Assembly (NCBI GenBank): GCA_963817395.1
Contig: CAWFOC010000003.1
Coordinates: 806,001 to 870,000 of the forward strand
DNA length: 64,000 nucleotides
Origin: CAWGYQ01 sp963817395
GTDB lineage: Bacteria > Acidobacteriota > Vicinamibacteria > Vicinamibacterales > CAVPJW01
Direction: 5' to 3'
Shown here in pieces: positions 9,431 through 19,600 of the stretch (the stretch's first letter is position 1; each line of letters starts with the position of its first letter). Position numbers and translations under genes: made by a program. Under the pieces are notes generated by a model. That model worked only from the letters and a program-made list of their open reading frames with translations. It searched no databases and had not been told where the DNA came from.

Positions 9431-10180
9431 ATGAAAGGCCTCGTGAACAAGCGCGTGCTGATCACCGGTGGGGCCAGTGGCATTGGGGCCGCCACGGCCG
9501 CGCGCTTCGTCGAGGAGGGCGCGCGGGTCGTCGTGCTGGATCGCGATTCGGCGGCCTGCCGGCAGATCGAGAGTCGGTTGCCGAGCCTGGCAGCCACGAT
9601 CGTCGGCGATGTGTCCGACACCGAATCCGTGGCCCGTGCCTTCGATGACATCGACCACGGCCTGGGCGGTATCGATGTCGTCATCAACAACGCCGGCATC
9701 AGTATCCGGCACGCCTTCGTCGACATCACGCCCGACGAATGGCAACGCGTCATGGCCACCAATCTCACGGGCGTCTTCCTCGTCGCGCAGCAGGCGGCCC
9801 GGCGGATGGTCGGCGTCGGTGGCGTCATCCTGAACATGGGCTCGACCAACGGCATCATGGGCTATCCGTGGTACGCGGATTACAACGCGTCGAAAGCCGG
9901 CGTCATCGAGCTGACTCGATCGATGGCGCTCGAGCTCGCGCCCCACGTCCGCGTCAACGTGATCTGTCCTGGCTACGTCATGACGCCCATGCAGGCAGCC
10001 GAGTACACGCCGGACATGATCGAGGCCGTCAACCGGAAGATTCCGCTCGGCCGCCACGGCAAGCCAGAGGAAGTGGCGGCGCTCTTTGCGTTTCTGGCGT
10101 CGGACGACGCCTCCTTCATCACTGGACACTGCTACGTGATCGACGGGGGAGAGACCACGGGCGGATTGGCGAGCCGATAA
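9431..10180 (+). CDS. Short-chain dehydrogenase/reductase (SDR)
   Basis: 249 residues. Classical SDR: cofactor loop 'TGGASGIGAA' (12-21), acidic 'VLDRD' after strand 2 (NAD preference likely), 'NNAGIS', catalytic Ser near 'NMGSTNG', YxxxK in 'YNASKAG', and 'NVICPGYVMTPM' before the terminal 'ITGHCYVIDGGETT'. First gene of an apparent operon: the aminotransferase starts 8 bases after its stop. The substrate cannot be deduced. The neighbour suggests a hydroxy/keto acid to amino acid route. Confidence 0.92.
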   Translation: MKGLVNKRVLITGGASGIGAATAARFVEEGARVVVLDRDSAACRQIESRLPSLAATIVGDVSDTESVARAFDDIDHGLGGIDVVINNAGISIRHAFVDITPDEWQRVMATNLTGVFLVAQQAARRMVGVGGVILNMGSTNGIMGYPWYADYNASKAGVIELTRSMALELAPHVRVNVICPGYVMTPMQAAEYTPDMIEAVNRKIPLGRHGKPEEVAALFAFLASDDASFITGHCYVIDGGETTGGLASR

Positions 10181-10188
10181 CGCGGGCC

Positions 10189-11274
10189 ATGTTTGCACGC
10201 GCTGCATATCTCGAATGGGCGAAGTCCCGCCGGATTCCGGCGAACGATCTGGCCGGCAGCAATCTCCTGCACTGCGCGGTTGACGAGGTGCCCGGTGCTC
10301 GCGACGCGCTGTCGTTTGCCGGGCCCAATGAGTACGGGTACGGTCCCCTCGTCGAAGCTCTCGCGGGGCACTACGGGGTGACGCCCGATCGCATCGTGCT
10401 CGCGGGTGGGACCTCGGGCGCGAACTTTCTCGTCTTTGCCGGCTTGCTGCGTTCCGGTGACGAAGTCCTGGTCGAGCGACCTGGATACGATCCGCTGATC
10501 GCTGCCGCCGAGGCGGTTGGCGCTCGTGTACGCCGGGTGGATCGGATCTTCGACGAGGGCTGGCAAATTGACGTCTCGCGCATCGAACGTGCGCTGACAC
10601 CCGCGACGCGCCTGATTGTCCTGACCAATCCGCACAATCCGACGGGGGCGTTTGCCGATCCCTCTCTCGTCGAGGCCATCGGGAAACTCGCCGAGCGTGC
10701 AGGCGTCAGGGTGCTCGTCGACGAGGTCTATCTGGACATCGTCTTCGACAGGCCGCGAGCCGCCGCCGCAACGCTCAGCGACGCCTGCATTTCTACGGGC
10801 AGCCTGACGAAGGCGTATGGTTTGAACGCGCTCAGATGCGGGTGGATTGTCGCCTCACCCGATGTCGCCGAGCGGCTGCGTCAGATGAGGGGCGTGGTGG
10901 ACGGCGTGGGCTCGGCCGTGCTCGAACGGCTGGCAGCGATCGCGGTGGGTGATTTGCCGCACTATGCCGCGCGGGCCAGGGAGATTGTGGTGCCCAACGC
11001 GGCGCTCGTCCGCGAATTCATGGCGAGTCGCGCCGATCTCGAGTGGGTGCCGCCCCCAGGCGCATCGCTGGCCTTTCCGCGCCTGCGGGGCGTCGCCGAC
11101 GCCGGACCGTTCGTCGAGCGGCTGATGGCCGACTACGACACGGCGACCGTGCCCGGCCGCTTTTTCGACGCGCCCGCGCATTTCCGCATTGCTTACGGCG
11201 GCCGGCGCGATACGCTCGAACGAGGGCTTGCGGCGATCGGACGGGCCCTCGACGACGGGGCAGCCACACCATGA
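10189..11274 (+). CDS. PLP-dependent aminotransferase, class I/II
   Basis: 361 residues from ATG at 10189. Fold-type I landmarks: 'GGTSGANFLVF', 'VERPGYDPL', 'LTNPHNPTGA' (substrate/PLP-binding NPHNPTG), 'VDEVYLDIVF' (PLP ring Asp/Tyr), and 'STGSLTKAYGLNALRCGW' with the Schiff-base Lys. The closing 'FRIAYGGRRDTLERGL' carries the carboxylate-binding Arg. It follows the SDR by 8 bases and overlaps the thioredoxin gene by 4 (ATGA). The amino donor and acceptor are unknown. An aromatic or branched-chain keto acid is plausible by similarity of motifs only. Confidence 0.88.
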   Translation: MFARAAYLEWAKSRRIPANDLAGSNLLHCAVDEVPGARDALSFAGPNEYGYGPLVEALAGHYGVTPDRIVLAGGTSGANFLVFAGLLRSGDEVLVERPGYDPLIAAAEAVGARVRRVDRIFDEGWQIDVSRIERALTPATRLIVLTNPHNPTGAFADPSLVEAIGKLAERAGVRVLVDEVYLDIVFDRPRAAAATLSDACISTGSLTKAYGLNALRCGWIVASPDVAERLRQMRGVVDGVGSAVLERLAAIAVGDLPHYAARAREIVVPNAALVREFMASRADLEWVPPPGASLAFPRLRGVADAGPFVERLMADYDTATVPGRFFDAPAHFRIAYGGRRDTLERGLAAIGRALDDGAATP

Positions 11275-11754
11275 CGCTCGAGGCAACCATCGTCCGCTGT
11301 CCATCGTGCGGCGCGAACAATCGCGTTCGTCGAGAGACGGTGGCAACCGGCACGAGATTCCGTTGCGGAAGGTGCAAGAAAGAGCTGACCGCGACACGCG
11401 GTGCCGTCGGCGGAACCGGTTCACCTGACCGATGCGACGCTGTCAATCGACGTGGACGCTTCTCCGATTCCGGTGCTGATCGATCTCTGGGCCGAGTGGT
11501 GCGGCCCGTGCCGGATGCTTGCACCGACGATCGAGCAGCTGGCGCGGGAGCTCGCCGGACGCGTCAAGGTTGGAAAGCTGAACGTGGATGAGAACCCACG
11601 CGCGGCGGCGCGGTTCGGCGCACGCAGCATTCCGACGCTGGTGCTCGTGGCCAACGGCAAAGAGGTGGATCGCCTCGTCGGACTTCTGCCAAAGCTGGAG
11701 ATTCAGCGCTGGCTCGAACAGAATCTCGCGCGGGTACCGCTATCCCGAAGCTAG
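11271..11754 (+). CDS. trxC: Thioredoxin 2 with N-terminal zinc ribbon, one frame break
   Basis: The N-terminus has two CxxC pairs ('CPSCGANNRVRRE', 'CGRCKKEL'), as in TrxC. After one extra base at about 11398-11402, the frame moves to the thioredoxin domain with 'LIDLWAEWCGPCRMLAPTIEQLA', cis-Pro segment 'FGARSIPTLVL' and 'NGKEVDRLVG'. Length about 160 when joined, slightly longer than E. coli TrxC. The start overlaps the aminotransferase stop (ATGA). A cytoplasmic disulfide reductase with redox-sensitive zinc binding is expected. The 3' end overlaps the convergent antiporter gene by 15 bases. Confidence 0.88.
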
Positions 11755-13708
11755 GCGCTTGCGCGCAAGCAGCACGTCCGTCTCGTCCCCCAGCAGGTAC
11801 AGCAGGTCGCCCGCTTGAAGTGGCAGATCGGCGGGCGGGGACGTCATGTAACGGCCGCCTCTCCTGATGGCCACAACCAGCGCGCCTGTTTCTGCGTGCA
11901 GATTCAGCTCGGCCAGCGTCCGGCCCGTCGCCCAGTCGCCTTCCGAGAGCTGAGTGGTCGTGACGGGTGCGCGGGCAATCGCTTCGGGAAGCGCTCCGAA
12001 CTCGGTGGTCACCAGGCGCGTGGCATGCGAGCCGCCCGAATCGCCGCGAAACCGCTCCACCAGCACCTCAACGACGTTGCCCGGGATATCGAGGCGCGTC
12101 AGCAGCTTCCCGAGCGCCTCGAGTGAGGCCTCGAGCTCTTCGGCTATCGCCACGGTGGCGCCAGCCTTGACGATCCTGCTGGCCTCGGAGCGGTAGCGCG
12201 TGCGAACGATGATCGGCACGCTGGGCGCCAGAGAACGAATCAGCTTCACCGACCGCGTCGCAGCGGCTGGATCGCTCAACACGAGAATCACGGCGCTGGC
12301 CCGATCGACACCCGCCGCCTGCATCGCATCGGTGCTGGTGGCATCGCCGTAGATGATCGGCTCACCCACCGCCTTCATCGTGCGGACGGTGTCGCCGTTG
12401 AGCTCGATGATCAAGTAGAGAATGTCCAGCTCGCGGAGTGCTCGGGCGAAGAGCCGCCCCCCCACACCGAAACCCACGATCACCACGTGATCGGTGAGGC
12501 GGGGCACGCCGTCGGCGCCGGACCCGGTGGTGGCGCTCGAGCGGCTCAGCCGCCGAGCGAGCCAGCTTCCGGCCGTCGGCGCCACTTCGACCAGGAGCGG
12601 CGTGGCGAGCATGGTCGCGATGCTGGCCACGAGCAGGCTCTGCCAGGCCTCCGCGCTCAGCAGCCCCGCTTCGAGACCCGCACGCCCGAGAATGAACGAG
12701 AACTCTCCCACCTGCGAAAGACCGATAGCGGCTGTGACGGCCACGCGCAACGGCGTTGCCGACAACAGCAGCGCGCCGGTCGCTCCGAGCGTCTTGGCAA
12801 TCAGCACAGCGACCGCAATGGCCAGGACGAATGGCACGTGAGTCACGAAGAACCGCAGGTCCACCAGCATGCCGAGCGAAATGAAGAAGAGACCCGCCAG
12901 GATGTCGCGCAGCGGCCGTACTTCCGCATGCGCCTGATGACTGAACTCGCTGCTCCGCGAGGACGAGCCCGGCGAGAAACGCGCCCAGAGCCATCGACAG
13001 ACCGAGCAGGGAGGCAATCCACGCCACACCGACCGCCGAAAGGATCACGACGAGCGGAAATGCCTCGCGCCGGCCGCTCGAGGTCACGAGCCGGAAGAGC
13101 GGCGGCAGCACCAGCCGGCTGACGACGGCAAGAAAGATCAGTGTCAGCGAAGCGCGAAGCAGCACTCCCGGCACCGCCGATGCCCGAGTGGCGCCAGAGA
13201 GAATCGGTACCAGCAACAGCAGGATCACGATGCAGAGGTCCTGCAGGAGGAGGACGCCAACCATCAAACGTCCGTGCGGCGAGTCCAGCTGATTCCGCTC
13301 GCCCAGCTCTTTCAGCACGATCACGGTGCTCGACAGGGCGACGAAGAGGCCGACAAAGATTCCGAGTCGAACGCTCGTGCCCGCTGCCAGTAGCCACAAG
13401 ACGACGATGGCCGTCGTCAGGCTGATCTGCAAGGCGCCCGAGGTGGCAATGGCCTTCCAGATGCGCCGCATGTCCGATACGGAAAAGTCGAGACCCACCG
13501 TGAACAGCAGCAGGATCACGCCCACCTCCGCCAGCGCCTCGACGTCCTCCTGCGTGCTCACGATGGCCAGGCCGGATGGACCCGCGAGAACGCCCGCCAT
13601 CACGAAGGCAATGAGCGACGGAATTCTGAGACGCGCCAGCGTGATGATGAAAACCAGCGCCAACGCAAAGACCGCGATGAGGTCCCGGAGAAGGTGGTGC
13701 TCGGGCAT
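11740..13708 (-). CDS. Kef-type monovalent cation:proton antiporter (CPA2) with TrkA-N and TrkA-C domains, one frame break
   Basis: About 655 residues. Twelve or so helices fill residues 1-380 ('LIAFVMAGVLAGPSGL', 'VILLLFTVGLDFSVSDMRRI', 'LSMALGAFLAGLVLAE', 'GLFFISLGMLVDLRFF'). A Rossmann TrkA-N domain follows, 'VVIVGFGVGGRLFARAL', with a far acidic residue. Last is a TrkA-C/RCK-C domain ending 'LQAGDLLYLLGDETDVLLARK'. One extra C at about 12955 breaks the frame between 'GLVLAE' and 'SEFSHQA'. K+/H+ exchange gated by nucleotide is the family role. It is divergent from the exonuclease gene. Confidence 0.9.
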
Positions 13709-13761
13709 GTATCGGTGGCCGATCCTAACTCATCGATCGCCAGAGCCGAGGGTCGCTCGCG

Positions 13762-13767
13762 TATACT
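13762..13767 (+). promoter_or_regulatory. Candidate -10 box (TATACT) 10 bases before the exonuclease III start
   Basis: The hexamer ends 10 bases upstream of ATG 13778. There is no Shine-Dalgarno in between, so the transcript would have only a few untranslated bases. No clear -35 box. Confidence 0.35.
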
Positions 13768-13777
13768 TCGGGCGGCC

Positions 13778-14530
13778 ATGAAGATCGCGAGCTGGAACGT
13801 CAACGGGGTGCGAGCCCGATTGGCGGAGATTCAAACGTGGATCGATCGCGAGCAGCCCGATGTCGTGTGCCTGCAGGAAATCAAGGCCTCGTCCGATCAG
13901 GTGCCTGAGGCGCTGTGCCACATGCAGGGGTACTGGTGCTACTGGCACGGAGGCAAGGGCTACTCGGGCGTCGGCCTTCACGTGAAGCAATCAGCCTGCC
14001 GCCAGCATCCGGTATTCTCGCATCCCCACTTCGACTACGAGCATCGCATCGTCGTCGCCCAGCTCGACGACGTCATGGTGGCGTCGATCTATGTGCCGAA
14101 CGGTGGGAAGGATTTTCCTGCGAAGATGCGATTCCTGGCGGCGCTCGAAGGCTATGCGGCCGAAGCCAGCGCCGCGGGTCTCTCACTGATGCTCTGCGGC
14201 GACCTGAACGTGGCGCGCGCGGATATCGACGTGCATCCCAAAGAGCGCAAGCCGAATGCCATCGGGCAGCTTCCCGAGGAGCGGGCGGCACTCGAGCGCA
14301 TCCTGGACCAGGGGTTCGTCGATATCGGGCGAGCGCTCGATCCCGAGAACGGTCAGCTCTTCACGTGGTGGGCGCCCTGGCGGAACCTGCGTCAGCGCAA
14401 CATCGGCTGGAGAATCGACTACATCCTGGTCAGTGAAGCACTCGCCGCGAAGGCGCGCCGCTCGACCGTGCAGGCCGAGATCGGCACGAGCGATCACGCG
14501 CCGCTCGTGTGCGAGTTCGAGGTCGGCTGA
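13778..14530 (+). CDS. xth: Exodeoxyribonuclease III (ExoA/XthA family AP endonuclease)
   Basis: 250 residues. It begins with 'MKIASWNVNGVRARL' (metal-binding Asn), then 'PDVVCLQEIKA' (catalytic Glu), 'GGKGYSGVG', 'VASIYVPNGGKDF', 'LCGDLNVARADIDVHPKE' (Asp/Asn pair), 'FTWWAPWRNLRQRNIGWRIDYILVSE' and the terminal 'SDHAPLVCEF' His. The complete EEP-nuclease active site is present. It removes AP sites and 3' blocks in DNA repair. The start at 13778 matches the family N-terminus exactly. The 3' end overlaps the convergent chlorite-dismutase-like gene by 37 bases. Confidence 0.95.
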   Translation: MKIASWNVNGVRARLAEIQTWIDREQPDVVCLQEIKASSDQVPEALCHMQGYWCYWHGGKGYSGVGLHVKQSACRQHPVFSHPHFDYEHRIVVAQLDDVMVASIYVPNGGKDFPAKMRFLAALEGYAAEASAAGLSLMLCGDLNVARADIDVHPKERKPNAIGQLPEERAALERILDQGFVDIGRALDPENGQLFTWWAPWRNLRQRNIGWRIDYILVSEALAAKARRSTVQAEIGTSDHAPLVCEFEVG

Positions 14531-15295
14531 CTCTGCCAGATCGCCCGTCCGACGAAAAAGGGCCCGAGTCGATCGAGATAGAGAGACGTCTGCTGCGTCT
14601 TGCGCATGGCCTGCACGACGGCTGACAGCGGGTAGAGCTCCTTGCCGATTAGTCCCACCACGAAATCGTTGTCGTCCCGATCGAGGCCGTAGCACGCCAG
14701 ACGGACGTCGTGCGCGTAGTCGGCTGCCCCGAATGCCATGCCGATGCTCCCGTGCTCGGCGAGAATCTTCCGCTGTTCGTCGGCGGGAAGCTGCGCGAAG
14801 CGTCCGCTGCGCCGCAGCGGATACCAGATGCCCCAGCGCCATTCCGGGTTCAAGCACCGTTCGGACGGGCCGGTTGAGCAGCACATCCGCGAGGTCGGGC
14901 TCGTAGCCAATCGAGTAGGTGCGACCGAACATCGTCAGATCGGGCTTCTGCGTGAGCGACGCGAACGGCTCGCGGTTGAGAACGGGTCGCACCACCTCGA
15001 CGAACGACGACGGATCGCGAGTGAAGGTCAGCAGGGCGATGCCGCGCGGATCGTTGACATCGTCGTAGATCACGCCCGCGATGCCCGCATCGCCGAGTGC
15101 TCCACCGAGCGGCCGGCTGTCGCGGCAGCCGCCGAACGCGAGGAGCTGCATGTAGAGACGCTCGTCGGATCGTTGAGGCTGTCCGCCCTTCGGTCCGCCC
15201 TTTTCACTGATATCCGGTGGCTCGAGCCCGCGGGGTCTCGAGGCGTCGCGAGGAGCAGGCTCGCCGTGCGTGGGTGGCTCGCGCGTGACCGCCAT
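14494..15295 (-). CDS. Chlorite dismutase family (HemQ-like) heme protein, one frame break
   Basis: N-terminal part: 'PDISEKGGPKGGQPQRSDERLYMQLLAFGGC', here only partly quoted as family markers at about 28-58. After one extra G at about 14845, the sequence resumes as 'EWRWGIWYPLRRSGRF', 'LAEHGSIGMAFGAADYA', 'DVRLACYGLDRDDNDFVVG' and 'MRKTQQTSLYLDRLGPFFVG'. The His of LAEHG matches the proximal heme ligand of the family. These enzymes act in coproheme decarboxylation (HemQ) or in chlorite breakdown. Without flanking heme genes the role is open. Start uncertain: ATG 15295, or ATG 15337, which overlaps the Nudix stop. It follows the Nudix gene closely, so they are probably co-transcribed. Confidence 0.85.
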
Positions 15296-15329
15296 GAGTT
15301 TGGACGATACCTGCCGCGCCGCGCGCGGG

Positions 15330-15971
15330 TCAAGCATCCCCGACTCGCACGCCGATCACCCAGAGCAACTCGGCGAGCACCATGGCCGTGGCGCCCCAGA
15401 CCTGCCAGCCGTCGATGTCGAAGTAGGGGACGTCGATCAGCTGGCCGTCGCGCTCGAGGACCGTTCGCTTCAGGATGGCGGGATCGGCGAGCGCGACCAG
15501 CGGCACTTCGAGGACGCGCTCCACTTCGGTTTCTGCCGGGCGAAAGCCCGGCCGCTCGTCGCTCATCGCAACGATGGGTTGCAACCGGAAACCCGACACA
15601 GGAATGTCGAGTGGCGTCAGGCGACCGAGGAGCCGCGCGCTGTCGAGCGTCAGGCCGATTTCCTCAACCGCTTCGCGCAGCGCCGCCTGTTCGGGACTTT
15701 CGGTCGGATCGATGACCCCGCCAGGAAGGCTCACCTGTCCGCTGTGACGCTTGAGCGTGCCGGCGCGCACCGTCAAGGGCAGCGACACACCACCGTTGTC
15801 CGGATAGAGCAACACGAGCGCGGCTGCGGCGCGCACGCCGACTGACAAGCCGGGAGCGCGAGCGGCTCGCGGCCGGGGAGCCAGGGCCGCCTGCGCCGCC
15901 AAGCCCGGCAGCGGCTGCGAGAGCGCTTCGCGGAGACCCTTCTCGAGCTCCGACAGCGATCGGGTCATCAT
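15330..15971 (-). CDS. Nudix hydrolase, CoA pyrophosphatase type
   Basis: About 213 residues from ATG 15971 (a second ATG at 15968 is equally possible). The Nudix box is intact: GGVIDPTESPEQAALREAVEEIGL-type pattern at about 100-123 with the REAVEE glutamates. It is preceded by 'RAGTLKRHSGQVSLPGG', the extra motif that marks the CoA-diphosphatase (UPF0035) branch. The enzyme would cleave CoA to phosphopantetheine and 3',5'-ADP. A TATTTT hexamer lies 3-6 bases upstream of the two candidate starts. The longer upstream reading frame lacks family similarity, so it was not used. Confidence 0.85.
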   Translation of the reverse strand: MMTRSLSELEKGLREALSQPLPGLAAQAALAPRPRAARAPGLSVGVRAAAALVLLYPDNGGVSLPLTVRAGTLKRHSGQVSLPGGVIDPTESPEQAALREAVEEIGLTLDSARLLGRLTPLDIPVSGFRLQPIVAMSDERPGFRPAETEVERVLEVPLVALADPAILKRTVLERDGQLIDVPYFDIDGWQVWGATAMVLAELLWVIGVRVGDA

Positions 15972-16128
15972 TTCAAAATAGCGCACACCGAGCGGCGCGT
16001 CGATGACCCGCTCAGCGAAGAGGCTTCCGCAACGCGTAAAGGCTGAAACGCCACGTAAGCCCCCAAGCCTTTCCGTCTGATTTGACGCGAGCAATCCGCC
16101 GTCGCCCGTGTGGCAAGGCTCTTGAAGA

Positions 16129-16533
16129 GTGCTCGAGTCATGCGCAAATCCCTGGGTCTCTGGACTCCTGATCATTCTGGCCGCGTCCGCGTGCGGGGGC
16201 GATGGCGATTACAACGGGGCGCCGCCGACCCAGCCCAGCCCGCCACCCGTGACGCCGCCGGCCGGTGCCACCATCGTCTCGATTCCACAGGGCGCCATGA
16301 ATCTGGGCACCGATGCATTCGGCGGTCCCGTCACCATCAGCAACGGCGGAACGGTGTCGTGGACGAACGGCGACTCGCTCGTGCACAACGTCGTGGCCGA
16401 CAACTCGTCGTTCAACTCGGGGCCGATGTCTCCGGCCGAGGTGTTCAATCACACGTTCTCGACGAACGGCTCGTTCCCCTATCACTGCAGCATCCATCCG
16501 ACGATGCGGGGATCGATCACGGTCCAGCCCTGA
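16129..16533 (+). CDS. Cupredoxin-like (plastocyanin/azurin-type) lipoprotein
   Basis: A lipobox (LAASAC) precedes a Pro-rich linker and a blue-copper domain. Ligands are visible as His in 'SLVHNVVAD', Cys and His in 'FPYHCSIHPTM', and the last Met. It should carry one type-1 copper on the outer side of the inner membrane and shuttle electrons. The marked start is GTG 16129. An ATG at 16140 would give a better lipoprotein leader (MRKSLVSGLLIILAASAC) if one extra G near 16155 is an error, consistent with the many +1 errors here. Single gene between the divergent Nudix gene and lhr. Confidence 0.82.
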   Translation: MLESCANPWVSGLLIILAASACGGDGDYNGAPPTQPSPPPVTPPAGATIVSIPQGAMNLGTDAFGGPVTISNGGTVSWTNGDSLVHNVVADNSSFNSGPMSPAEVFNHTFSTNGSFPYHCSIHPTMRGSITVQP

Positions 16534-16615
16534 CCCGCGTGCAGCCGGGCGCTGATCATGGCGCGCCGGCCCAAAACGCGGTACGCTGTCGTGAGCCACG
16601 TTTTCCCTCCGGCTC

Positions 16616-19600
16616 ATGGCAATGCCTCTTCCTTTTCACCCGGTCGTGTCGCAGTGGTTCACCGAGACGCTCGGTGAGCCCACGCCCGCTCAACACCGCG
16701 GCTGGGACGCCATTCGCCGCGGCCGGCATACGCTGATCGCCGCGCCCACCGGCTCCGGCAAGACGCTGGCGGCGTTTCTGGTGGCCATTGACGAGCTCTT
16801 CCGGGCAGGACTCGCTGGCGATGTTCCCGATGAAGTGCGTGTGCTGTATGTGTCGCCGCTCAAGGCGCTGAGCGCCGACGTCCACAAGAATCTCGGCGAG
16901 CCGCGGGCCGGCATTCGTCGGCTGGCTCGTGAACGAGGTCTCGATTCGCCGCGCATCACCGCGGCCGTGCGCACGGGCGACACGCCGCAGAACGAGCGAG
17001 CGGCCATGATCGCCACGCCGCCGCACATTCTGGTGACGACACCGGAGTCGCTTTACCTGCTCCTGACAGCTGAGCGCAGCCGCACGATGCTGCGTACCGT
17101 CCGCACCGTCATCGTCGACGAGATTCACGCGCTGATCGGCACGCGTCGCGGTGCCCACCTTGCGCTGTCGCTGGAGCGGCTGGAGCACGTGGTCGGGTCA
17201 CCACTGCTGCGCCTGGGTCTCTCGGCGACGCAGAAGCCAATCGACACGGTCGCGCGGTACCTCGTCGGCGCGGATCGCGTGGACGAGGCCGGCCGTCCGG
17301 ACTGCGAGATCGTGGACGAAGGGCATCGCCGTGCGGTCGACCTGACGCTCGAGCTGCCTGCCTCGCCGCTCGAGGCCGTCATGGCTCACGACGTGTGGGA
17401 GGAGTACTACGACCGACTATCAGAGCTGACACGCAGCCACCGGACGACGCTGATTTTCGTGAACACACGCAGGCTGGCAGAGCGTGTGGCACGTCATCTC
17501 AGCGAGCGCCTCGGCGAGGACGCGGTGACCGCGCACCATGGCAGCCTCTCGAAGGAGAAGCGGCTCGACGCCGAGTCGCGACTCAAGGACGGCCGCCTGC
17601 AGGCCCTCGTCGCCACCGCGTCGCTCGAGCTGGGAATCGACATCGGCCACGTCGATCTGGTGTGTCAAATCGGGTCGCCGCGATGGATCTCGACGTTTCT
17701 CCAGCGTGCGGGGCGGTCGGGCCACACGGTGCGAGGAGTTTCCAAGGCACGCCTGTTTCCGACCTCGCGCGACGATCTCGTCGAATGCGCGGCACTGCTT
17801 CGTGCCGTCAGGCTTGGAGAGTTGGATCGGATTGCCGTCTGCGAAGGTCCGCTCGACGTGCTTGCGCAGCAGATCGTCGCCGAAACCGCGTGCGAGGCTT
17901 ACAGCGAGCGCGACCTGCTGGATCAGTTCAGGCGCGCGTACCCGTACCGCGAGCTCTCTGGCGAGAGTTTCGATCGCGTCCTGCGCATGCTCGGCGACGG
18001 GTTCACCACGCGGCGAGGGCGGCGGGCCGCGCTGGTGCACCGCGACGAGGTGAATGCCCGCGTGCGAGGCCGTCGTGCCGCACGCCTCACCGCGATCACC
18101 TCGGGCGGCGCGATCCCGGACACCGCGGATTATCGCGTCGTGCTGGACCCGGGCGATGTCTTCATTGGCACGCTGAACGAAGACTTTGCCATCGAGAGCC
18201 TGGCGGGTGACGTGTTTCAGCTCGGCAACGCATCGTGGCGCATTCTGCAGGTGGCCGCGGGGACCGTGCGCGTCCAGGACGCCCACGGCCAGCCGCCAAC
18301 CATTCCGTTCTGGCTGGGTGAGGCGCCCGGTCGGAGCGCCGAATTGTCGGAGGCCGTCAGTGAACTTCGCCGGCGGTGTCGAGGACCGTCTCGAGGAGCC
18401 ATCCGATGCCGCCGTCGAGTGGCTCACGGCCGAAGCCGGTATCTCGCGTGCGGCCGCCGAACAGATCGTCGCCTACCTCGACGAGACACGCCGTGTGCTG
18501 GGCGTCGTGCCGACCGCCGAGACGCTCGTCCTCGAGCGCTTCTTCGACGAGTCGGGTGGCATGCAGCTCGTGCTGCACGCGCCGTTCGGGAGCCGCGTGA
18601 ACCGTGCCTGGGGGTTGGCCCTTCGCAAGAAGTTCTGTCGTCAGTTCAACTTCGAGCTTCAGGCCGCTGCCACCGAAGAAGGACTGCTGCTGTCGCTCGG
18701 CCCGCAGCATTCCTTCCCGCTGGCCGACGTGTTCCGCTATCTGCACCCGTCGAGCCTGCGCGACGTGCTCGTGCAGGCGCTCCTGGATGCGCCGATGTTC
18801 GAGACGCGCTGGCGGTGGAACACGACGATCGCACTGGCCGTGCCGCGCAGCCGCCACGGCCGCAAGGTGCCGCCGCCGCTTCAGCGGATGATGGCTGCGG
18901 ATCTGCTGGCGTCGGCCTTTCCGGACGCGGCCGCATGTCTCGAGAACATTCCCGGCGATCGCCAGATTCCCGATCACCCGCTCGTCACGCAGACCATTCA
19001 CGACTGCCTGCACGAGGCGATGGACATCGACCGCCTCAGCGACATCCTGACCCGCATTCGTGACGGTCGCGTGGCGTGCGTCGCGCGCGACACCAGCGAG
19101 CCCTCGCCGCTCTCCCACGAAATTCTGAACGCGCGCCCTTATGCGTTCCTCGACGATGCCCCGCTCGAGGAGCGGCGGGCGCACGCGGTGTACACGCGCC
19201 GCGCCACCGAACCCGGCACGTCGTCCGATCTGGGCGCGCTCGATGCGGATGCGATCGCGCGCGTGAGATCGGAGGCCTGGCCCGAGCCGCGCGACGCCGA
19301 CGAGCTCCATGATGCTCTGGTGACAGCCGGCGTTTTCACCGATCTTGAAATCGCGCCCTGGAACGCGTGGCTGGACGTGCTGCGCATGAGCGGGCGCGCC
19401 ACACGGGCGAGATTGACCGCGCCAGAAGGTGCCGCGGCGCGCCACGTCGATTTGTGGGTGTCCGCCGAGCGACTTTCGGACATTACTGCCGTCTATGCCG
19501 GCGGAGACCAGCCTTGCGCCCTGTCACTCAATCCGCCCCTCCGTCCGCCGGCCTCGCGCGAGACTGGGACCGGATCGCCCGCGGCCGCGCTGGTCGAGCT